Below, one piece after another: positions 12,279-24,200 of a DNA stretch of 64,000 bases. The position numbers and the translations under genes are program-made. The DNA is from Leguminivora glycinivorella (taxonomy: Eukaryota; Arthropoda; Insecta; Lepidoptera; Tortricidae), in the NCBI RefSeq assembly GCF_023078275.1, contig NC_062990.1:4355549-4419548 (forward strand), written 5' to 3'. The notes beneath the pieces are model-generated. The model did not search any database, was not told the origin of the DNA, and was given only the letters and a program-made list of their open reading frames with translations. Positions within the stretch are counted from its first letter, which is position 1. Every line of letters starts with the position of its first letter.

Positions 12279-15200
12279 GTAAGTGACAAAAATTACCTGC
12301 ACATATTTCATCTTTCCGTGGATAATGATGTCTGTAATTCTACAGAAAGCAAACGATTGTAAGAGTCAACGAAGCCCCGCATTGCGGGGGTATGTAGTAA
12401 ATTTTGGCAGGATATCACAGTGGTTCCGCAATTTGCAGCGTAGGTGTGCTAACGGTGTTATTTTTCTCTGGATGATAGGATAAAATACATATATAGTTCC
12501 ATATAAGCATTTACTAGCGTCTATTATTGGCAGTATTTTCAAAACTGCACCTTATAAAACAAGTAACGTATTTCCTACAGAGTAAATAACTTGAGCCCCT
12601 GGGAAAACTGTATAATTAACAATATAGGACCCAAACAAATGTTTACTCCCAATGGAGCATATACTTCGTTATTCATTAGACAAATACCTACAGGGCATCT
12701 AGGCAATATAACAATCACTTTACGTATCGTAGCGTATCATAGCTCACCCTAAGCTCATCTGTAGAGGCGTGACAGAGCCAGACTACATTTCCATCGTCGT
12801 TTAGCGTCAACAATTGTCATTTCACAGGAATCTAACACGTTCAAAACTTGACTTTGCTAAATAGTTATAAAGTTTTGTGTATACATTCTTGTGTTAACAA
12901 TGCAGGTAAACAATGATGAGTTTAAATGTATTGTTAGTTCGTTTAAATGTTAATGTAGCGTTTAGTATGCGAGGTGTAATGTTGCATTAAATGTATGTGC
13001 ATTTATGCAAGCAAAAATGCAAAAGTACGCTCCTAATGAATTTTGTAGACTCTGCACTGACTGAATGAGAACCACACATGCTTACTACCTCACGCCGACT
13101 GCAAAGTTCCAATATAAATTGCAGTCCGTCTTTATCGCCACTAACTGTCAGTCTCGACCTGCGCGCGATATGAGTTTCGTGATCTGGTCATTCTGCTGGC
13201 CTATCTGAAGTGACAATTTATTTTATGAAGCGTAAAAAATAAGGCGCGGACGCGGCAGGCCCAGAAGGAGATGGAGGGACGACCTAGACACGTTTCTCAC
13301 TAACTGGCCGGAAGAGTCACCAAACCGGGAGTCATGGAGGTCAAGGGGAGAGGCCTTTGCCCAGCAGTGGGACACCATTATAGACTAGTAAAAAAAAGAG
13401 ATTGGCGTAAGGGTTTCCATAATCATTTCGAGGCAGTGGCGTAGAGAAAGAGCCAGTGTAGCTTTACTTGATGTTCAGAAGAGCACTGTTATATGACTAC
13501 ATACTTGAAGAATAAACTATATTTACCTGATCTCCATCTTTTTCCAGGTTATTCCAGCCCTGGAGTACGCTGCTACGGAACTGGCAACTGCTGGCGGTCA
13601 CACATCCCGGCTACGTCGCGTTCCTGACATACGACGAGGTCAAGGCGAGGCTGCAGAAGTACATACACAAGGCTGGCAGTTATGTTTTTAGGTGAGTCCT
13701 AATACTTGCGGAGAAGCGGACTGAGTGGCGAAAGTGTGTTGAAGATGGTCGCGAGTTCGTGGATGAGATCTGGTTTGCGGCACTTGCTGACAAAAGGGAA
13801 AGAAGACACCACAGCGAAACGTCGCAATCGGTTGCAAGATTCCCTTGTCAGCTATGTGGCTAGAATAGTTTTAAAATTAATTAGAATAGGTACTTTTTGT
13901 TTGCATTGTTTCAAACCTAAGCCGCATGGCCTGTTAATCCGTAATTGCTTGGTTTCCACGGGACAGGCTTCGCCTAGTGTGGGACCATAGAACTAATTGT
14001 CTGTAAATCTTTATGTTAAATAAATATTTCAAATATTAAAATATTAAATATGTCGCTCTCGCATAGGTCTATTTAGTCATCAAAAGCGATGTCTCTCGGA
14101 CGTTGCACCATAAATCGTCTGAAATAGACGCTAAGGCCAGTAGTAGTAATACTCCTTATCATGGGCCTATGCCCATCAGTCGCCTAGATTGATAGGCTCC
14201 TGAAACTCGCTGTCTTGTCCAGCATGCCTGCTTTGAAAAGTTAATTTGCGGGTAAAGGGTCATTAGCTTCTGGTGAACACAGTCTGAAACATATTTTTTA
14301 GGTGAGTCCTAGCCAAAGATCTGGCGCAAACCGCGTTGTGAAAGGTCAAAATTTGTGATGGGACCTTGTTTGTACAGACGTTTCAGCATCGCCGTTGCAA
14401 ACTTTTGTCTTTTTTCTCATGTCTCGTCTGCTTTGATAATACATTAAAAATAATATATTACACAGCGAAATCCGCAACTCTATCTGAGACGATTTTATTT
14501 AATAATGTGCCATAAGAGAGTGTCACTAAAATGAAATTTACATTATAGTTGAATACATAATCCATATTAATATTATAAATGGGAAAGTGTGTGTGTCTGT
14601 TTGTTTGTCCATCTTTCACGGCAAAACGGAGCGACGAATTGACATGATTTTTTAAGTGGAGATAGTTGAAGGAGTGGAGAGTGACATAGGCTACTTTTTG
14701 TCTCTTTCTAACGCGAGCGAAGCCGCGGGCAAAAGCATAAATTAGCCGAGCCTCACGGTAAGCTCAATAAGGTTTATATTAAATTGTAAGCTCTTAACGA
14801 CCTCCATTTTCAATGTATTTGCCGAAGACCAGACTCAATTTTGCCCAAAAGATCCTTATGTAAATATCGTACAACCAAAACTACTTAATATGAATAATAT
14901 ACATTCATCAAGTTCAAATAGTAACCTCAAACGGTACATAAATAATAAAGTAGTTACTAGAATATTATATGTGCTTCCAGGTAACGGCTATCAGGCCAAT
15001 TCGAACGACTTCAGAATGATATTTTAATAATTTTATTTATATGTAAATAAATACAATTAATGAAATAGTAAAAAGTAAATTAAGAGCTAAGAATTTCACT
15101 CGCTTTCCTTCGGTATTAGGTGTCATTACAGATTAATAGATAAGAAGATCATACCATCCCATCCTTTAAAATGCGACCGCTTAAGAACGCGCATACATTG

Positions 15201-18200
15201 GCGTTAAGTGTCACTTTCGAGCCATAAATCTATGTCAAAAGTGACATTTAACGCCATCTACAAGTATAATCGAAAGCTACAAGACGCCACAAAAATAATG
15301 TCTTGTAGCTTTCGATTATACTTATAGATGGCGTTAAGTGTCACTTTTGATATAAATTTATGGCTCGAAAGTGACACTTAACGCCAATCTACAAATAATC
15401 GATGGCAACAAGGCATATTTTGTTTTCATAATTTTTTAACCCATTAATTGCAAAGAGTGGCACTGAAACTTGACCAGTTTCATGTGCTCTGCCTCCCTCT
15501 TTTGGAGTGTGTATGTAAAAGAGAGAAGAAGATTTGATTTCAGTATTCGAATGGCCTGTAACCGCAAAACCGCTGTATATTTACTGTTGTTAAACAGGGG
15601 ACTGAATTAGATTGAGGTAACGGGAAATAACACGTGGATTTTAATGTTCATTTATTATGTTCATGAATAAAATTGATGTCCATTAATCGAAGGACGTTGA
15701 ACATTAAAACTTAACTCATTTATTTTATCTCCATCCATTATCATAATTTCTGAACGATACGTAAATGGCGTATACATATTAAGAAGTATGTATCTGCTAG
15801 TGCATCTTATTTTTTACTTAACGATAGCGACAAACTAATACCACAGAATATGTATATATATGGTACAAGTACAGAAGGCTCACTCCTTTGATGTTCCCAA
15901 AATGCCGCCATTCTGAATTCTTACCTACATAAACTAACGGCCCGCACGCGAGCAGCCGACTTTGAATTCTATTGCGCCGCGTGAAGGTCGTCACCACTGA
16001 TTGGGCCGCGAACTCGCGGCCGCGTGTATGTACTTGTAGCGCGGCGATAGAATCACGGAGTGAGCCGCCCCTGGTTGAAGACAGTAAATTTCTACAGCAT
16101 CGAGGTCCCTTTTCGAATAAAAAAGCATTTTCAGTACACCGTAGTGTAGTGCGAGAAGTGGTTCATTTTGTGCCTGTGTCGAAAGTACAGTCAACCAATT
16201 GGAACCCTAGGCCATTGTAGAACTATGTCACAGTGACGTTGTAAATCAGATTGTAAGAAATATCTTACTGCTTGTCATTTTGACATGGTTGTAGAGTGGC
16301 CTAGAGGGTTCCACAGGGGTTGGTTGACTGTACTGTCGATTCAAAACTCTCCCTTCGGTCGTGTTTTAATTTATCACCACTAATTAAAACCCAAATAAAT
16401 TACACATATGAAAGAAAAAGTGACCAAGTCCTCTGGTGCCTGAGGCTGGAATCGAACCAGCGTACTCTCCAATCGCGGGAGATGCCTCTTTATCCGCTCG
16501 GCCACCCAGGTCACAGCTGTCGAGGTCGAAATTATCTCTCATATGAGTAATCTATACAAGGACTCGTAGCGCCCTCTAGAATAGAATTATCACCACTAGT
16601 TTCGAATAGCCGTTTTTCCGCACTTGTAATATGAAATATCCTAATATACTATTTCCTAAACGTGTCCTTTAGAATTCAGTGTTACCACATCTCGGACACT
16701 GGCGATCAAATATATGAAAGAGACGCGTTCCTAGCACACATTCTAAGCTCGTGTAGGAGAACGCGTACCATGCTTGTATGAGTGAGATATGACAGGTCGA
16801 CTGTTCACGTTTTTGACAGGCGGTAACTGTAAGGTAACCGAGAGAGGGCGGCACTTTCAGCGGGGAGCGGGAGAGGCCATACTGTATGATAGTACCTACT
16901 CTTTATTATACTGTGGTGTTACTAAGAAATAAGATATTAATCTTGAATGACGTCGCGTTTCTTTTATTTGTCAAACTAGGTTAATGGACACATTGCTTTG
17001 GTCCTTGTACAATTGGAAATTTCTCATAACGTGATTAAAAACGCATTACGGTGAAATTTGAGTAATTTCTCTTACAATCTTTCCTTTATATCGAAGCATG
17101 ATAAATAGCCTTGTTAGCGGGTAAAACGATGACATGATTTCTCAAAATATGCCAGTTCTATGTAACCAATTTGTATGCTAGGCCACTGTAGAACCTTTTC
17201 ACAGTAAACGTCTAAGTGATTAGGATTACTATGACTATGGCAAATGTCAATACGACAGGGTTCTAGACTGGCCGAGGATTTCAATAAGTTGACCGTGCCG
17301 ATATTTTTCTTTTCACTTCGATTATCGCCTTATCGGGAACCACATAGAAATATCAAATATTACTTCATCACAAGTTACTACGCATTTATTCAGGACTATA
17401 TAAAGTGATATTAGGGTTATAAATAAATAAACAAATAAATATTGTGGGACACCTTACACAGATCAACTTAGCCCCAAACTAAGCTAAGCTAAATACATAC
17501 TTATACACATAGAAAACATCCATGACTCAGGAACAAATATCTGTGCTCATCACACAAATGCTCTTACCGGGATTTGAACCCAGGACCGCGGCTCACCAGA
17601 CAGGGTCACTACCGACTGAGCCAGACCGGTCGTCAACGTTACTTATTCAGGACTATATAAAGTGATATTAGGGTTATAGTTAAATTTTGTTTTCTCACTA
17701 GAACAGGGGGTTTACCTTGACGTACTCAAGACGTTCAGTTTAGGTTGAGAGAGAGGGACGGAGCTATGTAACTGCTATAGCTGTGTCCCTTTCTCTCAAC
17801 CTAAACTGAACGGCTTTAGCACGTCATGGTAACACCCCTGGTAGGCAAAGTATGGAACATGACCGGCCGGTCCGGTCCTTAAAAATAGTGTGTAATATAG
17901 CCAGCACTGTAGTAAAAATGCGTTTTTGCTGTAAATCTCGCCCTACTGTAGAATTTCATCAGATTTTGGCCCTCTATGAAATAAATTTAGAACATAGATG
18001 ATGTCAAAATGTGAGAAGTAAAACCTTTCAAAAATGAGGTTGTTAGATGAAAAAAAAAAACGTTAAAACTCATTTTAAGTGCCAGTTTTATGGATAATTT
18101 AATTTCTTATGTGAATACATTGAAAAACAATAAAAAAGAATTACAAATTTTATCATGTGTTTAAAAAAAATCTTAGCCTTAGAAATGCGTGGCTAAAATC

Positions 18201-21200
18201 TCTCGCAATGCTCACGTCACGAGCACTGTGTATAATTATTATTTAGAACTGTTCTTAACTAGTTGTTTCTTTTTCAGATTATCATGTACAAGACTGGGCC
18301 AATGGGCAATAGGTTACGTGACCGTCGACGGAGAGATTCTACAGACCATCCCGCAGAACAAGAGTTTGGTTCAAGCTCTGCTAGACGGGTATAGAGAGGG
18401 ATTGTAAGTTCTAATCTAAATTTTTGTAATAGGCTAGTTTCCTATACTTAAAATAAAATATTTTATGTAGTGCGCGAAATAAAGCACCACATAATTAAAA
18501 GAAAAATTTGGACAGTAGTTACTTTTAAACATAATCTCTATTTAATAAGTCAAGCAGAAAGATATAAAGTAAATGAATTGACCGTGACGTCACTCCTCAG
18601 TATTTCATAGTAATTCCATATTAGCAAATCGTTTTGACAGTTGTTAAAAAGAAGCTGATTTGACTAGTAGGAAACTAGCCTATTATTTACCTTATACCCT
18701 TACCACATACCCTTCGCATTCCTTACATACCTCGAAATAGTGCAGTGAGCTGCGAAATTACATTTAAAACCGGCCAAGTGCGAGTCGGGCTCGCGCACAA
18801 AGGGTTCCGTAGCAGCAAAAAAATTACAGTTAAATCAACCTATCTCAAAAACTATAAGAGATACTTTGATCAAACCAAAAATCGTTGAAAGAGTTAATTA
18901 GCATGCATCACCTCTATTTTTTTTAGAATTTTATACCCCGTAGTTATAAAAATAGAGGGGGGGGGACATACTTTTTACGACTTTGAGAGCTGATATCTCA
19001 AAAACCGTTCACTTTAAGAAAAATGTTTTTTAGAAAACTTTATATCATTTTAAAAGACCTTTCCATTGATACCCCACACGGGTATGTACATCGAAAAAAA
19101 AATGTTCATCCCTCAGTTACATGTATGGGGGGCCCCACCCCCAATTCTTTTTTTTACTATTTAGTGTCATAATTTTGTAGCGGTTCATACAACACATATT
19201 CCCATCAAATTTCATCACTGTAGTACTTATAGTTTCCGAGTAAATCGGCTGTGACAGACGGACAGACGGACAGACGGACAGACGGACAGACGGACATGAC
19301 GAAACTATAAGGGTTCCGTTTTTGCCATTTTGGCTACGGAACCCTAAAAATGATGAGTGAATTCATTGAATAACTCGCCATGCACTTATGCAGCTCACCT
19401 GTACATTACAGTCCAATTTCCTGGTCAAAGGCTAATCTAATCTCTTATGTGCTAACCGAATACCCAAAATCAAAATTCAGTCGTATTTAACCATTCATCA
19501 TTATTAAGAGCTAAATTCATCATCATTATTAAATTCCTCCGCTTATCCCTATACTCTGATGATTTATTTATTTGTTTATTAATTTATTCATACAACCTAT
19601 AATTAGGTAGGTACATATTAGCCGATGCGCTGTAAAATTAGAGTTAACATAACATTATGATGTACTGATATCTCCATTATAACATTTTAAATTCTCGCGA
19701 CTAGCGTTCGACCCATAAGTGACTTAAAATCATACTGTGTCGATCGAGTTTCATATTCCACCCATATTTCTTTATTCGATGGCACCACAATCTGAGGAAG
19801 CTTGGGCTTAGGCGATTACCGGCGCTCTAAGAATACATAGTTTGGTCTATTAAACATGTAAAATCGGGTAACTCACGCACGTAAAATTGTCGAAGGAGCA
19901 TTTTAATTGAGCACGCGCGATGCTCCTTGTTACGGAGCGAAACATGTCGAGCGACCTTCAACAATTTTACGTGAGTTACCCGATTTTACATGTTTAATAT
20001 GTCAGTGTCTCACGGTAGTTTTTCCCATCAACTAACAATGGTGTTTCGGACCTTTGGGAGGTGTGCGCGGGGCCGAAGCCAACGCGTAGAAGCCCTTTTG
20101 ACACTTTCATGAAATGTAAGGGGTACACCGAGCGGATGTTGCCCTTGTCCGTATCATGGGACACACGCAGAGGCAACACCCGCCAGGGTGTAAGGACTAT
20201 TTGAGGGTTTAGGTAGTTTTATTATTTAACATAGTTTGGTCCGTATGTAACTGTAATAATAACTTTAAATTTCCAGCTACCTATACCCTGATGGAAGAGA
20301 CGTGAATCCAGACTTGAGCAGCGCCATCATATCGCCAGCTGAAGACCATATCACCGTCACTCAAGAACAGTATGAACTTTATTGTGAGATGGGTTAGTAT
20401 TGCTAAATTATTATTCATACTTCTTCGTCAAGACCTCATGTCTGAGGGTCGTGACCACCATAAGTCGCAGTACGTTGCAGTGCCCTCCACTCAGGCCGAT
20501 CTTTTACCTTTCTAAAGGATCCCTGGAGCCCAACGCGTGTGACCTTCATGATTGTGCTGAACCGTGGGTCATCATCCTCCTTGCGTTATCCCGGCATTCG
20601 CCACGGCTCATGGGAGGCTGGGGTCCGTTTTGACAACTAATCCCAATATTTGCCCCCTTGTTCCTCATAGAAAACCAAGTTTGATAAATGGTTTTGTATG
20701 AGGCAAAATAATTCTTCCTAGCTAAGTGGGTTATGAAATAGGATTTCCAACCAAACCCAAACCTGCAAAAAAGAATGGTTTTCTACGAGGAAAAAAATCT
20801 CATAACCGGGTAAACAAAGAAGAAAAAAAATTCTTCGTAGAAAACTACAAAAAAGAAATAAAAAATGCTCTTTCATAGCCCAGTTAGCTAGGAAGAATAT
20901 TTTTCCTCATACAAAACCAGTTATCAAACTTGGTTATCTACGAGGAACAAGGGTATTTGCCGTAGGCACTGTCTGACCTTCCAACCCGAAGGGTAACTAA
21001 GCCTTATTGGAATTATTCCGGTTTCCTCACGATGTTTGTTTTTCGAATTTAACAAAAAACAATATACAGGATGGTTCCTGATGATGAACCTAACTGCGTG
21101 TCGAATTTAACGGAAAACAAAAAAAACACGGTGTATATCATGAAAAATGTATAATTATGTTACAGGAAGCACGTTTCAACTGTGTAAGATCTGCGCCGAA

Positions 21201-24200
21201 AACGACAAAGACATCAGGATAGAGCCTTGCGGACATCTTCTATGTACACCGTGTCTCACCGCTTGGCAAATTGTAAGTATACCTCACCACCTCACCAGTG
21301 GTGACCTCACCTCAGTCTTGAAAGCTTTTTTTTTATACTACGTCGGTGGCAAACAAGCATACGGCCCGCCTGATGTAAAGCGGTCACCGTAACCTGTCCA
21401 TAGGCCTGCAACTCAAACAGTGTCACATGCACGTTGCCACCCCATTAGAAACTTGTACATTCCCTTTTGCTGTGTTAAGTACACAGCAAAAAGGAGTGTA
21501 CAAGTTCCAAGGAGGGTTCGGGTTGCCGACGACTCAAAGGACAATAGACGGAACAAGTTAGTTCCGTAAGTCCTCCCGTCATCAGCACACCGCACCCTCG
21601 TTAAGCTCTGGCAGCGCAGAATATATAATAGTACAAGTACAGAAGGCTCACTCCTTGAATAGGGATGACGACTACATAAATAATTTTTAAGAAAAAAAAA
21701 CCGTCGCCTTTCGGGTTCTGGTGAAAGCTACTTGCGAATGTTGGATTATGTAGAAATGTGTAAGTATTTTTTTAAACTGCTTTTAATGCTTTAATTATTA
21801 GATGGCAACACAAATGAATATACGTATAACGTTAAGGTTTGAGGAGTTTCCTCAATTCCTCATGAATCCTATTATATTATAAGAAATCGAAGCTTGACAA
21901 ACTTTGACTTCAAAACTTATGCTTAACAAACATAACTAAATAAATGTCACTGTTCTGAACTTAAATGCATGCTTTTCTTACAAAAATACCAAAGTCACTA
22001 TGAGTGTGCCGTTCAGGTTTGAGGAGTTTGGTTCTGGCCATCATCAGCAGTTCCACTGCACCAAATGTCACTGTTCTGGACGAAAGTGCATGCTGTTCTT
22101 ATAAAAATACCACAGTCACTATAAGCGTGCCGTTCAGATTTGAGGAGTTCGGTTCTGACCATCATCAGAAATTCCACTGCACCAAATGTCACTGTTCTGG
22201 ACGAAAGTGCATGCTGTTCTTATAAAAATGGCAAAGTCACTATAAGCGTGCCGTTCAGATTTGAGGAGTTTGGTTCTGGCCATCATCAGCAGTTCCACTG
22301 CACCAAATGTCACTGTTCTGGATGAAAGTGCATGCTGTTCTTATAAAAATACCAAAGTCACTATAAGCGTGCCGTTCAGATTTGAGGAGTTCGGTTCTGA
22401 CCATCATCAGAAATTCCACTGCACCAAATGTCACTGTTCTGGACGAAAGTGCATGCTGTTCGTATAAAAATACCAAAGTCACTATAAGCGTGCCGTTCAG
22501 ATTTGAAGAGTTCCGTTCTGGCCATCATCAGCAGTTCCACTGCACCAAATGTCACTGTTCCGTACCTAAATGCATGCTGTTCCTTTAAAAACACAAAAAT
22601 AACCATATGTATGCCTTTCAGATTTGAGGAGTTCCCTCGATTTCTCCAGGATCCCATCATCAGAACTGGGTTCTGAGAAAAATGGGACCAATCTGTATGC
22701 ATATACATTCAATCAAAAAAAAAATTTCAAAATCGGTCCAGTAACGACGGAGATATCGAGGAACAAACATAAAAAATAAAAAAAAAAAAAAAAACATACA
22801 GACGACTTGATAACCGTCCTTCTTGAGATATGAGGCGACGGTTAAAAAATATGGTATTCTGTTTAGTTCGTTAGTTAGATCGTCCAAAAATACTTAACAC
22901 ATATTTTTCGCTTAATTTTTATAGTTAATGAAAAAATACAAAGATACAAAACACCAAAGTTCCGGAGTGGGGGCTTGTGGCGTCACTTTTAAGTAAAAAT
23001 TGTACCTGTACTCTGTACTTTTAGGTATACTTAAAAAAACGTAGTCAAATAATATCTACATATTATTTGACTACGTTTTTTTACCTACGTAAATTTTCGG
23101 GTAACTAACAACAACTAACAGTAATCGTCGGTTAACCAACCAACTAAATACAATTCCGAGCAGATCTGTCGCTGAGAGGCTTAACCAACAAATATATCCA
23201 AAACAACACAAATTATCTGTTTATACAGAGTATAAATACTAAAAAATAATCAAAACATCGACTGAATTTCGTCCTACTAGTATTGTACACTACGACTATG
23301 AACTAGGGTTTTAGTTGTCATCTGATGAAAGCCAGCCAAAATCGATGCTAAGGTTCAAATTTGATAGGAATTCGTGAAATCAAAGCGCCTCACTAAACAG
23401 AATTTATCATTCTTTCTTTCAGGACTCAGAAGGCCAGGGCTGTCCGTTCTGCCGCGCGGAGATAAAAGGCACGGAACAAGTTGTTGTGGATGCCTTCGTG
23501 CCGCCGCGGCCGCCTAACACTTCGGGTGAAAAGTAAGTTTTACATAATTATCTCATCATTGGCCACGACATCTGAGCCATAAGATTGCTGTGAGGCTGCT
23601 GCAGTTGGTCTTCAGGAGAACGGCTTCGTTGGTCATTGTATCTTTCCACGTGACTCCCAGAATGTATTTTAGGCATCGCATATGGTAGGCATTAAGACGA
23701 CGCTCTTGTTTGGCGTATGTAGGCGTACAGGAGAATACTTAGAACGCAAGTCTGGTATGCGAGGACTTGGTAGAATGCTGTCTAAAATGACAATCATAGA
23801 CGCCGAACGAAACGCACTGGCTCTGTCGCGCCAATACGAAAGAGAGCGCTAATGGCGCAATTTCATTAGTCGATAGGGCCCGCATGCGGGGTACGAGAGA
23901 TTTTTCGATCGCGTGCCACTGGACCCACATTCGGGGAAACGTTTTCATTAGTCGATAGGGTTCGTATTCGGGGTGCGAGAGATTTCTGGAACGCGTGCCA
24001 CAGGGCCCGCATTCGGGGAAATTAAATAGTCATAGTAACTTTCATTGGTTGTTATCTCGCCTGCGGGGAGTCTCCGTATGCTGCATCCCGAACGAGTTAA
24101 CGACCAATTAAATTGCATCGCTTTCGGGGAAATTAAATAGTCATAGTAACTTTCATTGGTTGTTATCTCGCCTGCGGGGAGTCTCCGTATGCTGCATAAC

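Noticed and set aside
16434..16512. tRNA gene on the - strand
   Set aside because: A and B boxes are good, but the acceptor-stem halves are out of register and the unit has a target duplication, so it is a SINE head.
17560..17640. tRNA gene (also 54300-54376, 44510-44545, 57250-57323)
   Set aside because: All are heads of SINE families G or T with shared bodies and tails.
22021..22640. CRISPR-like regular spacing
   Set aside because: The whole 121-bp unit repeats, with no unique spacers, in a eukaryotic intron.
22004..22708. Family of small Cys-rich-looking proteins (FHCTKCHCSG) on both strands
   Set aside because: They come from the 121-bp tandem array, whose period rotates the frame. No splice sites or start context.
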